The notes beneath the pieces are model-generated. The model saw only the letters and a program-made list of their open reading frames with translations, made no database searches and was not told where the DNA came from. Positions 25,591 through 34,893 of a stretch of DNA of 64,000 nucleotides are shown one piece after another. The first letter of the stretch is position 1, and the number at the start of each line of letters is the position of its first letter. The DNA comes from Cocleimonas sp. (GTDB lineage: Bacteria > Pseudomonadota > Gammaproteobacteria > Thiotrichales > Thiotrichaceae). The stretch covers positions 27,406 through 91,405 of the forward strand of contig JAKIUW010000011.1 in the NCBI GenBank assembly GCA_021647365.1, in the 5' to 3' direction. Position numbers and translations under genes: made by a program.

Positions 25591-26634
25591 ATGATAACTG
25601 CTAAAGCATTAAAAGTTAAAGATGAATCTCAAGATAATTTGCACACCTATTCAAACGGTATTTCTTGGCAAAGGGCACTTGCCAATGCGGTAAGAGACCC
25701 ATATGAACTCTTACAGTGTCTGGGTTTGTCTGATGATAAATATGAAAAGCAGTTGTATCTACCTGATAATTTTAAATTATTAGTGCCGCATTCATATATT
25801 GCTAAAATGAAAAAAGGTGATTGGAATGATCCTTTACTTAAGCAAGTTCTCCCGATTCAGGATGAAAAAAAGTCAGTAGCAGGTTTTGTTGCTGATCCTG
25901 TGGGTGATTTAAATGCGGTTATTTCATCGGGTGTATTACAAAAATATCAAGGTAGAGTGTTGTTAATCACAACAGGGGCATGTGCGGTACATTGCCGCTA
26001 TTGTTTTAGACGGCACTTTCCTTATGCCAGTTCGATGCCTGATAAGGATAAGTGGCAGGAAACCTTAGCTTCTATCCAAAACGATAAAAGTATCCATGAA
26101 GTTATTTTAAGTGGGGGAGACCCATTGATGATTCCTGATGATCGTTTGCAAGCAATGTGTGAGGATATTGTCAAAATCCCTCATATTAAAACTTTACGCG
26201 TTCATACGCGTATCCCCGTTTTTTTACCAGAACGAATTAATGAAACCTTTTTAGCGTGGGCGACGGCGTTGCCTATTCAAAAAGTGATGGTGATACATGC
26301 AAACCACGCTAATGAGCTAGATCAAGTAGTTGGAGAGAGTTTGGCAAAGTTGCACGAAGCAGATTTTACGTTATTGAATCAGTCCGTACTATTAAAAGGG
26401 ATAAACGATAGTGTTGAGTCCTTGAGCGCATTAAGTCACCGATTATTCTCATCGAAGGTTTTACCGTATTACTTGCATCAACTAGATAAGGTAGAGGGAG
26501 CGGCTCATTTTGAGGTGGATAGAGAAAAGGCAATCAAACTGCTTAAAGACCTTAAAAAATGCTTGCCGGGTTATTTAACCCCCCGATTAGTGGAAGAAAT
26601 TTCGGGCGAACGGTCTAAGCTGGCTATCGAATAA
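25591..26634 (+). CDS. epmB: EF-P beta-lysylation protein EpmB (lysine 2,3-aminomutase-like)
   Basis: 347 residues. Radical SAM enzyme converting L-lysine to (R)-beta-lysine for EpmA. Seen: the CxxxCxxC cluster motif in GACAVHCRYCFRRHFPY, ILSGGDPLMIPDD, a typical aminomutase motif, and HQLDKVEGAAHFEV near the end. PLP is expected on a C-terminal lysine. It is divergent from efp with only 36 bp between the two starts, so promoters must overlap the coding ends. Confidence 0.95.
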   Translation: MITAKALKVKDESQDNLHTYSNGISWQRALANAVRDPYELLQCLGLSDDKYEKQLYLPDNFKLLVPHSYIAKMKKGDWNDPLLKQVLPIQDEKKSVAGFVADPVGDLNAVISSGVLQKYQGRVLLITTGACAVHCRYCFRRHFPYASSMPDKDKWQETLASIQNDKSIHEVILSGGDPLMIPDDRLQAMCEDIVKIPHIKTLRVHTRIPVFLPERINETFLAWATALPIQKVMVIHANHANELDQVVGESLAKLHEADFTLLNQSVLLKGINDSVESLSALSHRLFSSKVLPYYLHQLDKVEGAAHFEVDREKAIKLLKDLKKCLPGYLTPRLVEEISGERSKLAIE

Positions 26635-26712
26635 ATGTACGAATAATGTTACAATGGGTGAAATAATACGAACAAATCATTTTATCAAAAATAACAAAAA
26701 TAAGGTTTCACC

Positions 26713-28476
26713 ATGAGCTCACTTATGTTTTCTAAGAAAAAAAATAAAGAATCAGATAGTTCTACATCAGCTAAAAAAGTTGTTAAACCCGCCAAGCGTG
26801 CTGATAAAGAACAGAAATCACAACATATTGATATTTGTACGGTAGCGAAAGCGAGAACATGGGTCTCCAGTTTACCTTTGACTGATATGGGCGAAACTAC
26901 ACGTCAGCTTTTTATCGGTTTAACACAGTTTAACCAAGAGCCAATTGCACCACAAACAAGAATTGATATTACAGAGGTTATTTTGCCTTATGTGAAAATG
27001 GTGCTTGAAAACTTAGACAGACATTTCCTAAGCCGTTCTTTTCCTTTACCAGAAAGAAGCCAAAAGATTTTTGATCTAAAAAAATCATTACTGATGGAAA
27101 CAGCAGGTTCTTATCAGCTAGCGGCACTTGAGATGCTGACAAAACGATCAGTATCTAAAAAGAGATTACTGTTATCAATTGATCGCGCCATCAAATACAT
27201 GAGCCAAGTTTTAATGAATGGTTATGAAGTGTATGCAAAATATGATCAAGCAATCTGGCATGATTTGCATCACTTGTTCTTGTTAGCCAGTGAAAATAAA
27301 TTAGAGAATAAAGTAGCGCCCAATAAAGATGATGCGCATGAAGATAGAATGAGCATCAGCGATCACTATATGTTGATTAACTTGATAGCACTTGCTGCGC
27401 CTAATACTTTGCGTCAAGGTGAAATAAAGCGTATAGAAGAATTCTTTAAGCTATGCCTTAAAGATGTTTCTCTTCTTTCAAATGCATCCAGCTTAAAAGC
27501 TAAATATGCACACATTGCACTTTTGAATAGCGATGAGCCCGCATCGTTGATGCCAGTGAGTGATTTGGTTAACTCACCAACGAGTCGAATTTTTGATCTA
27601 TCTAAAGTTATTAATCACTTGGATCAATTTGTCGGTTTAAGCGCGCAATCGGATTTAGGAACACATGATAAATGGCCTATGCTAACCCACAGTTTGGCTA
27701 AGCGTTTAGTCTATGTGTTGACAACTATTCGTAACCGTCGTTACAAACGATTCTCACGTGACGAGAAGTTATCAATGGCTATTCGTATGTCGGATGTTAT
27801 TGAAATGATTCGAGAGAATGATGTTGATTCTTTTGCTGCACAAATTAATGAAAGTGTTGAAGAAGATAACATCTACGAAGCATTGGCCAATGAAGAGGGT
27901 GTTTCTAGTCCATGGACAGAAGTTGACCTTGATATGTTGGCAGAAGATAGCGATGTTCAACTTCATAGCTGGCAAATTGAAAACAGTAGTTCAGGTGGTT
28001 ATGGATTACGACAGGTTAAAAGCGAGCAAAGTAGCGCGCGCGTTGGTGAGTTAGTTGCAGTTAAAGACCCAAAAGATGAAGCAGATCAATGGCAAATAGC
28101 CGTTGTTCGTTGGATGGATTCTTTCCGTGAGATTGGCTTAAAGGTTGGACTAGAAATATTGTCACTGCATGGCATGATGGTACAAGTTGATGAAATCAAA
28201 AACCGTGAAATATCTCAAAAGCTTCCAGTAGAAGGGATATTACTACCTACGATTGATGGCGCTAGAAAAGAAGCAAATCTTATTTTTCCAGGCTTTATAT
28301 TCCAAGTTGATGATGAATTAACAATAACCTTGGGTTCACGTCAGCAACACATTCGCATTACAAGCGTTGATGATACCGTTGGATCATTCTCTTACTGTGG
28401 TTATGATAATCGTGAAGTTGAAGATATTGTAGAAGGATCATTAGAAGCATTTGAGGGTGTTTGGGAATTTTTATAA
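26713..28476 (+). CDS. PilZ-like domain protein, probable c-di-GMP-related
   Basis: 587 residues, no signal peptide. Seen: a Lys-rich N terminus (residues 1-40), a large helical region beginning ICTVAKARTWVSSLPL, and a C-terminal part with ENSSSGGYGLR, then VGELVAVKDP and QIAVVRWM, a pattern of PilZ-type beta barrels (the S-x-x-G-Y/G-L motif). The classical RxxxR upstream motif is not clear, so c-di-GMP binding is uncertain. Gammaproteobacterial homologues of this layout are usually left as hypothetical. Followed by an intrinsic terminator and a repeat. Confidence 0.6.
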   Translation: MSSLMFSKKKNKESDSSTSAKKVVKPAKRADKEQKSQHIDICTVAKARTWVSSLPLTDMGETTRQLFIGLTQFNQEPIAPQTRIDITEVILPYVKMVLENLDRHFLSRSFPLPERSQKIFDLKKSLLMETAGSYQLAALEMLTKRSVSKKRLLLSIDRAIKYMSQVLMNGYEVYAKYDQAIWHDLHHLFLLASENKLENKVAPNKDDAHEDRMSISDHYMLINLIALAAPNTLRQGEIKRIEEFFKLCLKDVSLLSNASSLKAKYAHIALLNSDEPASLMPVSDLVNSPTSRIFDLSKVINHLDQFVGLSAQSDLGTHDKWPMLTHSLAKRLVYVLTTIRNRRYKRFSRDEKLSMAIRMSDVIEMIRENDVDSFAAQINESVEEDNIYEALANEEGVSSPWTEVDLDMLAEDSDVQLHSWQIENSSSGGYGLRQVKSEQSSARVGELVAVKDPKDEADQWQIAVVRWMDSFREIGLKVGLEILSLHGMMVQVDEIKNREISQKLPVEGILLPTIDGARKEANLIFPGFIFQVDDELTITLGSRQQHIRITSVDDTVGSFSYCGYDNREVEDIVEGSLEAFEGVWEFL

Positions 28477-28501
28477 ACTTTTTAAACTAAAGATTAAAAC
28501 T

Positions 28502-28544
28502 TAAAGCCTTATCCCAACATGTTGTGGGGTAAGGCTTTTTTTAT
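28502..28544 (+). terminator. Intrinsic terminator after the PilZ-like gene
   Basis: AAAGCCTTA-T-CCC-AACA pairs with TGTTGTGGGG-TAAGGCTT, followed by T7. The next gene is therefore probably transcribed separately. Confidence 0.85.
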
Positions 28545-28546
28545 TA

Positions 28547-28574
28547 AACATCCTGTAAAAGTGGGGGGGTGTGA
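28547..28574 (+). repeat. Dispersed G-tract repeat, single copy
   Basis: ACATCCTGTAAAAGT-G7-TGTG starts within a few bases of the preceding terminator; one base of CATCATG differs. Confidence 0.85.
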
Positions 28575-28688
28575 ATTCACAGGGTGTACTTGCTCAAGAT
28601 TTCCTTAAACTATCCATCTATCCCCATTTTTTTTACAATAGTCGGGTAACTCTATCGTTTAATTGTGTCATTAAAGTATTGTTCCCTC

Positions 28689-30314
28689 ATGGGATACAAC
28701 GACTTACAATGCCTGTTGATTGGAGAACGATCAAACAGCTACAAGAATTTGGCGAAAATATTGGCTACACATGAGTCAAATATCTATGCGAAATATATTG
28801 ATGCAGATAAGGTCTCAATCAAGCGCGCGCTAAAAAAACAAAGAACTGCGACACTTATTTTTATATCGGATGAAGTTCCTTTCTCGCTGGAGTCTCTTTC
28901 TGATCTAGTTTGGCAGTATTCCTCTGATGCGATTATCGTTATTCTCACCGAAAAAACAGCGACAACATCTTTAAAGAAGCCTTTTAACAATACCCAAATT
29001 TCAAAATTACATTTAGATATTAAAGCTCAAAATGATTCACGGTTGTATTTGGAGTATTTGATACAAGCGATTCAATTAAAAAAAGAATTTCGTCGTTGTA
29101 AACACTTTTTAAGTGTTGCAGAACAACGTTGCCAATGGCTTGTTGACTCTAGTCATGAAGCTGTCGCCTTCATTGGTAGAGATCTACATCTTTATGCAAA
29201 TACAGCATATCTTGGTTTATTTGATATTGATTCAATTCATGAGTTGCCTTCAATTCCTGTTAGAGAATTAATGGTTGAAAATGAGCGTAGTCTTTTTGAT
29301 GGTTTCGTTAAAAAGCAAATAAGGAAGCATGAAATAAAGCATTCTCTCGTTATTTCTTTGAAAAAACGTAACGGAAAAACATTTAGGGCAAATGTTCATA
29401 TTATTCCATCGGTATATAGAGGGAGTCCTTGCTTGCAGCTTTGGGTGCATCCTCTGAATGCCTTCATGCACAAACAGGAGCTTAATCAAAAAAATAACGA
29501 AGAAAAATCAAAAAAAAGCAGTCTACAAGATCAACTTTTGATTAAAGATGAGAATGCTATTGAAGTGTTAAACAAGAATGTGGTGACAGAAACATCCATA
29601 CTTCACAGTATTATTAAAAGAAAAGAAGCAACGATCACCGCTCAAAAGCTGGGCGGTATGAAAGCAACTAAAGGTAAAAATACCGATGAGCACCACTTGC
29701 TCTCGTTGAAAGTACCCGCGCCACAAATAATGGGTATTGAAAACCTACTTTTCACAGAGGGAGGGATAGGTTTAAAAGAGAAACGCCAGATATTTTGGGA
29801 TAAAGTGAAAATCACAAGATTATTACAAACGCTGATCAAGAAAAAGAATCTTAAAACAAATCTGTTAGTGTGCCTTAATGAAGCAACAACGACGGATAAA
29901 AACTTCTTTAAATGGTTTAAACCAGGATTGGGTAAAATAGGTATAAAAACCTCAAAGCTAATCTTTTTATTGCCTGCTCAAGTCGATAAGAAAGAGCTGC
30001 AATCCTTGTTAAAGCTTACCCGTGAATTACGCTTATTCAATAGTAAGATAGGGCTGGATGGTTTTTCAGCTACATCAGAAGCGCTGACGTTATTAAAACA
30101 CCTCAGGCCAAATTATGTCAGGTTGTCTTTACCTTGGGTTAAAAAAATTGAAGGCAATGAATCAAGAGAAGTTGCCTTAGCTAGTTTTATTCGTCAGTTA
30201 GAATCTAGAAATATTCAAGTCATAGCACCCTGTGACTTAAGCAAAGATATGAGACGACTGTTTACTCTGTCGGGCGTGTCCTTTTGTCAGGAAAGAACAT
30301 TAAAAAGTGGTTAA
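28689..30314 (+). CDS. Degenerate receiver-PAS-EAL-like regulatory protein
   Basis: 541 residues from the ATG at 28689; GTG at 28665 is an alternative. Inferred domains: a pseudo-receiver at the N terminus (LQCLLIGERSNSYKNLA… with no clear phosphoacceptor Asp), a PAS domain around residues 140-265 (LVDSSHEAVAFIGRDLHLYA), a charged linker, and a degenerate EAL domain (about 365-540) in which GLDGFSATSEALTLLKHL mirrors the usual DDFGxGYSSLxxLKxL motif while the EAL and metal-ligand residues are absent. Architecture recalls FimX-type c-di-GMP effectors of twitching motility, without GGDEF. Catalysis is unlikely. Confidence 0.55.
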   Translation: MGYNDLQCLLIGERSNSYKNLAKILATHESNIYAKYIDADKVSIKRALKKQRTATLIFISDEVPFSLESLSDLVWQYSSDAIIVILTEKTATTSLKKPFNNTQISKLHLDIKAQNDSRLYLEYLIQAIQLKKEFRRCKHFLSVAEQRCQWLVDSSHEAVAFIGRDLHLYANTAYLGLFDIDSIHELPSIPVRELMVENERSLFDGFVKKQIRKHEIKHSLVISLKKRNGKTFRANVHIIPSVYRGSPCLQLWVHPLNAFMHKQELNQKNNEEKSKKSSLQDQLLIKDENAIEVLNKNVVTETSILHSIIKRKEATITAQKLGGMKATKGKNTDEHHLLSLKVPAPQIMGIENLLFTEGGIGLKEKRQIFWDKVKITRLLQTLIKKKNLKTNLLVCLNEATTTDKNFFKWFKPGLGKIGIKTSKLIFLLPAQVDKKELQSLLKLTRELRLFNSKIGLDGFSATSEALTLLKHLRPNYVRLSLPWVKKIEGNESREVALASFIRQLESRNIQVIAPCDLSKDMRRLFTLSGVSFCQERTLKSG

Positions 30315-30361
30315 AAAACATACAATACAGTTATAAAATAAAACCAACCTGAACTAGATAA

Positions 30362-31579
30362 ATGACTCATAACGCCCCTAACTTATTACCTATTGGAACC
30401 CAAGCATTAAGCTTACGCCTAGTAAACTCCGTAGATGAATTTAAATCATTGCAGAAAAACTGGGATAATCTCTACGATAAGTGCGATAAGAATAGTGTTT
30501 TTAGTAGTTGGGATTGGGTATTTACTTGGTGGGAGGTTTTTAAAGATCAGTTTGAAAGGGAGCTATTCATACTCTGTTTTTATCAAGGTGATATGTTAGT
30601 TGGCATAGCACCTTTTCAGATATGTAAGGGACGTTTTCCTAAATCACTGTTGCAAGGAAAAACACTTCAATTTATTGGTAATGGTGAGGCTTACGAAGAT
30701 AGTATTGTCAGTGAGTCCCAAGATTTTATCGTACTACCTGAATTAGAAGCTGAAATGGTTTCTTTGGTATCCGAATACCTAGTTAAACATAGTCATAAGT
30801 GGAATTTTGCTGATTTTGAATTCCTTTTAAAAGACGCATTAATTCTTCAGTGTTTCGATGATGATGGCAAAGAATATAATAAAAATAACAGTCAGGTAGC
30901 GCGACAAAAAATAGAATATGGTGTTCGCTTTTCTATTCCAAAAATGGAAAGCTATGAAGAATATCAATCTAAAATGGGGGGTCGTTGGCGAAAGATGCTT
31001 GGCAAGAAGGGTAGAAAACTTGCTCGTGATGGAGAAGTACGAACAGAATCAGCAGAGACATTAGATTCAATAAAGCCAGCGCTAATACAATTAGCAGAGA
31101 TGAATTGTTATCGTTGGAAAGAGAAAACAGGAAGTTGTATTTTTGACTCTTCTCGTTTTGTGGAGTTTCATCAAAAAGTTATGGCGCGTCTTATCCCGAA
31201 AAATAGAGCGATCATTAAAACCTTATATTTAGATGATAATGCTCTAGCCTCATATTATACGTTTAGTGATAAGGGTCGAATTCATTATTACCAAAGTGGT
31301 TTCTATGCTAAATATGCAAATAAGTATTCGCCGTTATTTTTATTAGTTTGTAATGAAATAGGCGAGTCGATTAAAAACAATCAAATGTTTGATTTTATGT
31401 TTGCAGATGATAAAAATTCTTATAAAAAAGATCAGTACTGCTGTGAATATGAAAGCATGTATCGCTTGCGTTGGACGTCTCAGCCGATTAGGTTTTCTGC
31501 TTACAGCAGCGCAAAGAAAATTCAAAACAACGTACAACACATTAAAAGTAAGCTAGCGAAGCTAAAAAATAAAAACTAA
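30362..31579 (+). CDS. FemAB/CelD-like GNAT-fold acyltransferase
   Basis: 405 residues, no signal peptide. Seen: FSSWDWVFTWWEVF followed by a flexible LVGIAPFQI, typical of the CelD/BcsL family, and a C-terminal GNAT half with ASYYTFSDKGRIHYYQSGF and SPLFLLVCNEIGESIK. Relatives in polysaccharide and cell-wall gene sets transfer acyl or aminoacyl groups. It lies 19 bp upstream of a glycosyltransferase gene, suggesting that both act on a surface glycan. Substrate unknown. Confidence 0.8.
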   Translation: MTHNAPNLLPIGTQALSLRLVNSVDEFKSLQKNWDNLYDKCDKNSVFSSWDWVFTWWEVFKDQFERELFILCFYQGDMLVGIAPFQICKGRFPKSLLQGKTLQFIGNGEAYEDSIVSESQDFIVLPELEAEMVSLVSEYLVKHSHKWNFADFEFLLKDALILQCFDDDGKEYNKNNSQVARQKIEYGVRFSIPKMESYEEYQSKMGGRWRKMLGKKGRKLARDGEVRTESAETLDSIKPALIQLAEMNCYRWKEKTGSCIFDSSRFVEFHQKVMARLIPKNRAIIKTLYLDDNALASYYTFSDKGRIHYYQSGFYAKYANKYSPLFLLVCNEIGESIKNNQMFDFMFADDKNSYKKDQYCCEYESMYRLRWTSQPIRFSAYSSAKKIQNNVQHIKSKLAKLKNKN

Positions 31580-31598
31580 AAATAACGAGAGAGTCATT

Positions 31599-32720
31599 AT
31601 GCATATCGTACACATAATAGAACCAATGGAACACGGTGTATTTATCTGGGTTGTGGATATGGCTAACCGACTGGTAAGGGACGGTTATCGCGTTACTGTT
31701 TTACATTCGATTCGTGAGCATACGCCTGAAAACTGGCGCGAAATGTTTGATTCAAAAGTAGAGCTGATTCATGTACAAATGAGTCGTTCGATTGATCCTA
31801 TTGTTGATACAAAAGCATTGATTAGTTTGGTTAAAAATATCAAGCAATTAAACCCAGATATTATTCACACACATTCATCTAAAGGTGGTTTTTTAGCACG
31901 AGTAGCAGGCTTCATTTTGCGTAAAAACGATCGCTTACTTTACACTTCTCACGCCATTCATTATCCCTTGATTAAAAAACCACTCAAACGAAAAATTTAT
32001 AAATATCTTGAGCATGTTGGTTATTGGCTCGGTGGAACTATTGTTGCCTGTGGTAAAGAAGAGTTTGAAATAATTTCTGATGAAATTACTTACGGTAATA
32101 CCAAGAGGTTGATACGCATCAGTAATGGAATCGACACATCACAACTAACGCCAAAAGATTACAGCTTAAAAAATGATAAGATAAAAATTGGTGTTGTTGG
32201 TCGTATTTCCATGCAAAAAGCACCGTGGGTTTTTGCAGATATTGCTCGTAAAGTAAATGCAAAACGAGATGATGTTGAGTTTGTTTGGATTGGCGGTGGT
32301 GAAAAAGAAGATGTTGATAACCTTGAATCGGCTGGCGTAAAAATCACAGGCATGATGGATAGAACAGAAGTGCTAAAAATGTTGCCATCGCTTGATATAT
32401 TCTTTCAAACATCTGCGTACGAAGGGCTTTCATTGGCATTGTTAGAAGCGCAGGCTTCAGGTATCCCTGCTGTAGTCACCAAGATCCCAGGCAATGATGA
32501 AGTCGTCCAGCATGGTCAAACAGGCTTTGTTGGTGAGACAGAAGAAATTCTAATGAAGCACTTAGAAGAGTTGATTGATTCAGAAGAAAAATGTATCACA
32601 ATGGGAAAATACGCAAAGCAACATACAGAAGAACATTTCTCATTACCTGTTATGGCAGATCAATACAAAGAAAAGTATAAGGAGCTAATTCAAGTGCACG
32701 GTGACTTGAAGTTCAGCTAA
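31599..32720 (+). CDS. Glycosyltransferase family 4 (GT-B fold)
   Basis: 373 residues, cytoplasmic. Seen: N-terminal GT-B half with IIEPMEHGVFIWVVDMANRL (GGxxx-like loop replaced by HGVF), THSSKGGFLARVAGF, then the GT1/GT4 C-terminal domain with IKIGVVGRISMQKAPW and TSAYEGLSLALLEAQASGIPAV, the conserved E-x7-E donor-binding motif. GRISxxKxxW fits retaining enzymes. Likely co-transcribed with the upstream acyltransferase; role in capsule or lipopolysaccharide assembly is inferred. Confidence 0.9.
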   Translation: MHIVHIIEPMEHGVFIWVVDMANRLVRDGYRVTVLHSIREHTPENWREMFDSKVELIHVQMSRSIDPIVDTKALISLVKNIKQLNPDIIHTHSSKGGFLARVAGFILRKNDRLLYTSHAIHYPLIKKPLKRKIYKYLEHVGYWLGGTIVACGKEEFEIISDEITYGNTKRLIRISNGIDTSQLTPKDYSLKNDKIKIGVVGRISMQKAPWVFADIARKVNAKRDDVEFVWIGGGEKEDVDNLESAGVKITGMMDRTEVLKMLPSLDIFFQTSAYEGLSLALLEAQASGIPAVVTKIPGNDEVVQHGQTGFVGETEEILMKHLEELIDSEEKCITMGKYAKQHTEEHFSLPVMADQYKEKYKELIQVHGDLKFS

Positions 32721-32817
32721 TACCCAAGGGTTAAGCTGAGATTATTTTTAATAAACTGTAAAATCAAATGCTTGCGCTATATTTTCCTTTCTGATTATGG
32801 AATTGAGTAATTGGAAA

Positions 32818-32833
32818 CATCATGTAAAACTAG
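32818..32833 (+). repeat. Truncated G-tract repeat at the IS110 remnant boundary
   Basis: ACATCATGTAAAACTAG matches the first half of the CTA variant, then breaks off where the G-run should begin. No clear remaining half was found beyond the remnant (to 34071). Confidence 0.75.
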
Positions 32834-33763
32834 ATACTCTGTTCCAGATAAAGGAAATTATCGATATACGTATAAGTTTTTCCGATTATGCTGAAGTATT
32901 ATTCAACACATAAAAAGCTTCCCATCAAAGGGTTTATCCGTTTTAAGCATTCTATGCATAGCGACAAGAAACTTCCTTATGACAGCACAAGTAGCCTGTA
33001 TCTTTTTCAGTCCATGTCATGAATATATAGGTTGCCTACTTTCCCGATGCTGATAAGTCGTTTATAGCGTTGAGATAACGTATCACTCTCTTTAATGATC
33101 CTTAAAGCGTGCTTGATGATGTTATCAATCTGATTCTCTAATTGCTCAATCGTAAGTTCAATATCACGGATAATAAACTCAGGAGTACGCTTTGTTAATG
33201 AGAGTGCATGTAATTGATTCTTCGCTTTAGTTTTCTCTTTGCTTAAAGATACAAGCCTTCTCCCACAGGAAAAAAGTGCAAAGACCTCGTGGTCAGACGA
33301 GCTCTATGCGACAAAATCCATACGTTCTACAAACTTAGCCAGAACCTCTGCATCAATGGCATCATTCTTTATTTTAGTCATAAGCGCTTTGGAAAAGTTT
33401 TTAGAGGCACGCGGATTAATAATCATAACATCAATATCTGCCGCGTTATCAAGCTCTATGGCAATATCAAGATGATAGTAACCTGTAGCTTCAAGACCGA
33501 CACGACCCACTTTATGCTTTCTTAAATAGCGAATTAATTCTAAATGTCCTACCGTTGTATTCTTTACCTTCAAGTACTTTAAAGATTTACCTTTTTTACG
33601 TACAACCACGTCTAACGTTTTGTATCAATACCTGCAAAATTCAATGAGTACACCTAATGAGTTAAATTGCTTATAATCGTTTTTAGGTTTCCCGATCTTG
33701 TACCCGCGCCTATCGACCTTGTGATGCAGGCTTAAGAGTTAAACTCAAGGCCTCAGATACTCT
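32832..33763 (-). mobile_element. Decayed IS110-family element
   Basis: The span is drawn from the truncated repeat to an AGATACTCT repeated at 32832-32840 and 33755-33763; the exact ends are uncertain. It contains a broken IS110 transposase on the minus strand. Non-coding sequence upstream of the transposase (33640-33763) is where IS110 elements encode their bridge RNA, so a relic could lie there. No target-site duplication is expected for this family. Confidence 0.6.
32909..33640 (-). pseudogene. IS110-family transposase, frameshifted and internally deleted
   Basis: Seen on the minus strand: FAGIDTK, a frameshift, then LDVVVRKKGKSLKYLKV (start of the DEDD RuvC-like domain), GLEATGYYHLDIAIELD and NDAIDAEVLAKFVERMDF up to a stop near 33304; in another frame LVSLSKEKTKAKNQLHALSL followed by a coiled-coil-like stretch and YKRLISIGKVGN, a short remnant of the second domain; then after another break AVIRKFLVAMHRMLK…MC-stop, the usual C-terminal end. 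The central Tnp_20 domain with the catalytic serine is mostly lost, so it cannot be active. Confidence 0.85.
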
Positions 33764-34071
33764 ACGATATTGGCGAAGAGGATGGGAGATTTATCTAGTT
33801 ACAAATTCACTGATGGTGACTTAAGGAGGTGACGATCTTCCCGAAAAACGTCTCTTCATAATATAAGAAAATGATAAGAATTATTTATAGATATTCTTTC
33901 ATTTGATCTTAGGAGGTAACATACAAGGTGTGCATTGTATTAATTAGAAAATATTCAAAATAATCTAACCATCCCTACTATCCGACAAAGCTAGTAAATT
34001 GACATAAACAAACGTATCATTGCGAGCTAATTTTTTAATGAGCTGGGCTTGCTTAAAAGCAATTAATAACG
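33764..34071. other. Non-coding gap upstream of mlaF
   Basis: 308 A/T-rich bases. Two AAGGAGGT/TAGGAGGT-like stretches (around 33824 and 33910) are not followed by real genes. TTGACA at 33999-34004 could be a -35 box, but no matching -10 at usual spacing is seen. A small palindrome TTGCTTAAAAGCAA lies at 34049-34062, just before mlaF. Confidence 0.4.
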
Positions 34072-34893
34072 TTGTCAGATTTTTTTGTAACAATTCGTGA
34101 TTTGTACTTCTCTCGGGGTGACCGCGAGATATTTTCGGGTGTCTCTTTGGATATTCCTGAAGGTAAAGTTACGGCTATTATGGGGCCGAGTGGCACGGGT
34201 AAAACGACCTTGTTACGCCTTATGGGTGGTCAACTTCGACCTGATCGCGGTAGCGTGATTGTGCAGGGTTTGGAGATTCCCTCGCTTAAGCGTAAAGCAC
34301 TTTATCAAGCTCGTCGGCGTATGGGTATGCTATTTCAATCAGGTGCGCTGTTGACGGATTTATCAGTATTTGAAAATATTGCCTTTCCTATTCGCGAGCA
34401 TTACTCATTTCCTGAATCAATTATTCGTGACATTGTGTTATTAAAGTTAGAGTTAGTAGGCTTGCGTGGTGCGCGTGATTTGATGCCGTCGGAGTTATCA
34501 GGTGGTATGGCACGTCGTGTAGCACTTGCGCGTGCCATTGTGCTTGACCCAACGTTGATGATGTATGACGAACCATTTACGGGGTTAGACCCTGTGACGC
34601 TGGGTACAATCGTCTCTTTAATTAAAGAACTGAACTGTTCGCTTGGTATGACAAGCGTGGTTGTTTCGCATGATATTCATGAGACATTCTCCATTGCTGA
34701 TCATGTGTGTATTTTGTCAGAAGGCAAACTTGCGGCGCAGGGTTCTCCTGAAGAATTGATGAATTCAGAGTCTGAATTTGTACAACAGTTTGTGCAGGGA
34801 AAACCTGATGGACCCATACCGTTTCATTTTCCTGCTGAACCATTGGAACAGGATATATTGGGTAAGGATATGTCAGGTAAGTCAGCGTTATGA
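34072..34893 (+). CDS. mlaF: Phospholipid ABC transporter ATP-binding protein MlaF
   Basis: 273 residues. Seen: Walker A GPSGTGKTTLLRL, signature LSGGMARRVALARAI, Walker B LMMYDEPFTGLDP and H-loop VVSHD. The start is TTG at 34072, preceded by an in-frame TAA and without a clear ribosome site; no better upstream codon exists. MlaF energises the MlaFEDB inner-membrane complex that moves phospholipids between the membranes to keep outer-membrane lipid asymmetry. First gene of mlaFEDCB; overlaps mlaE by 4 bp. Confidence 0.96.
   Translation: MSDFFVTIRDLYFSRGDREIFSGVSLDIPEGKVTAIMGPSGTGKTTLLRLMGGQLRPDRGSVIVQGLEIPSLKRKALYQARRRMGMLFQSGALLTDLSVFENIAFPIREHYSFPESIIRDIVLLKLELVGLRGARDLMPSELSGGMARRVALARAIVLDPTLMMYDEPFTGLDPVTLGTIVSLIKELNCSLGMTSVVVSHDIHETFSIADHVCILSEGKLAAQGSPEELMNSESEFVQQFVQGKPDGPIPFHFPAEPLEQDILGKDMSGKSAL

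Noticed and set aside
28571..28774. Frame of 67 codons starting in the repeat before the PAS-EAL-like gene
   Set aside because: It overlaps the longer frame in another phase and begins inside the repeat; no coding features.
33239..33525. Two plus-strand open frames in the IS110 remnant
   Set aside because: They are antisense to the transposase relic, which shows clear IS110 motifs on the minus strand.
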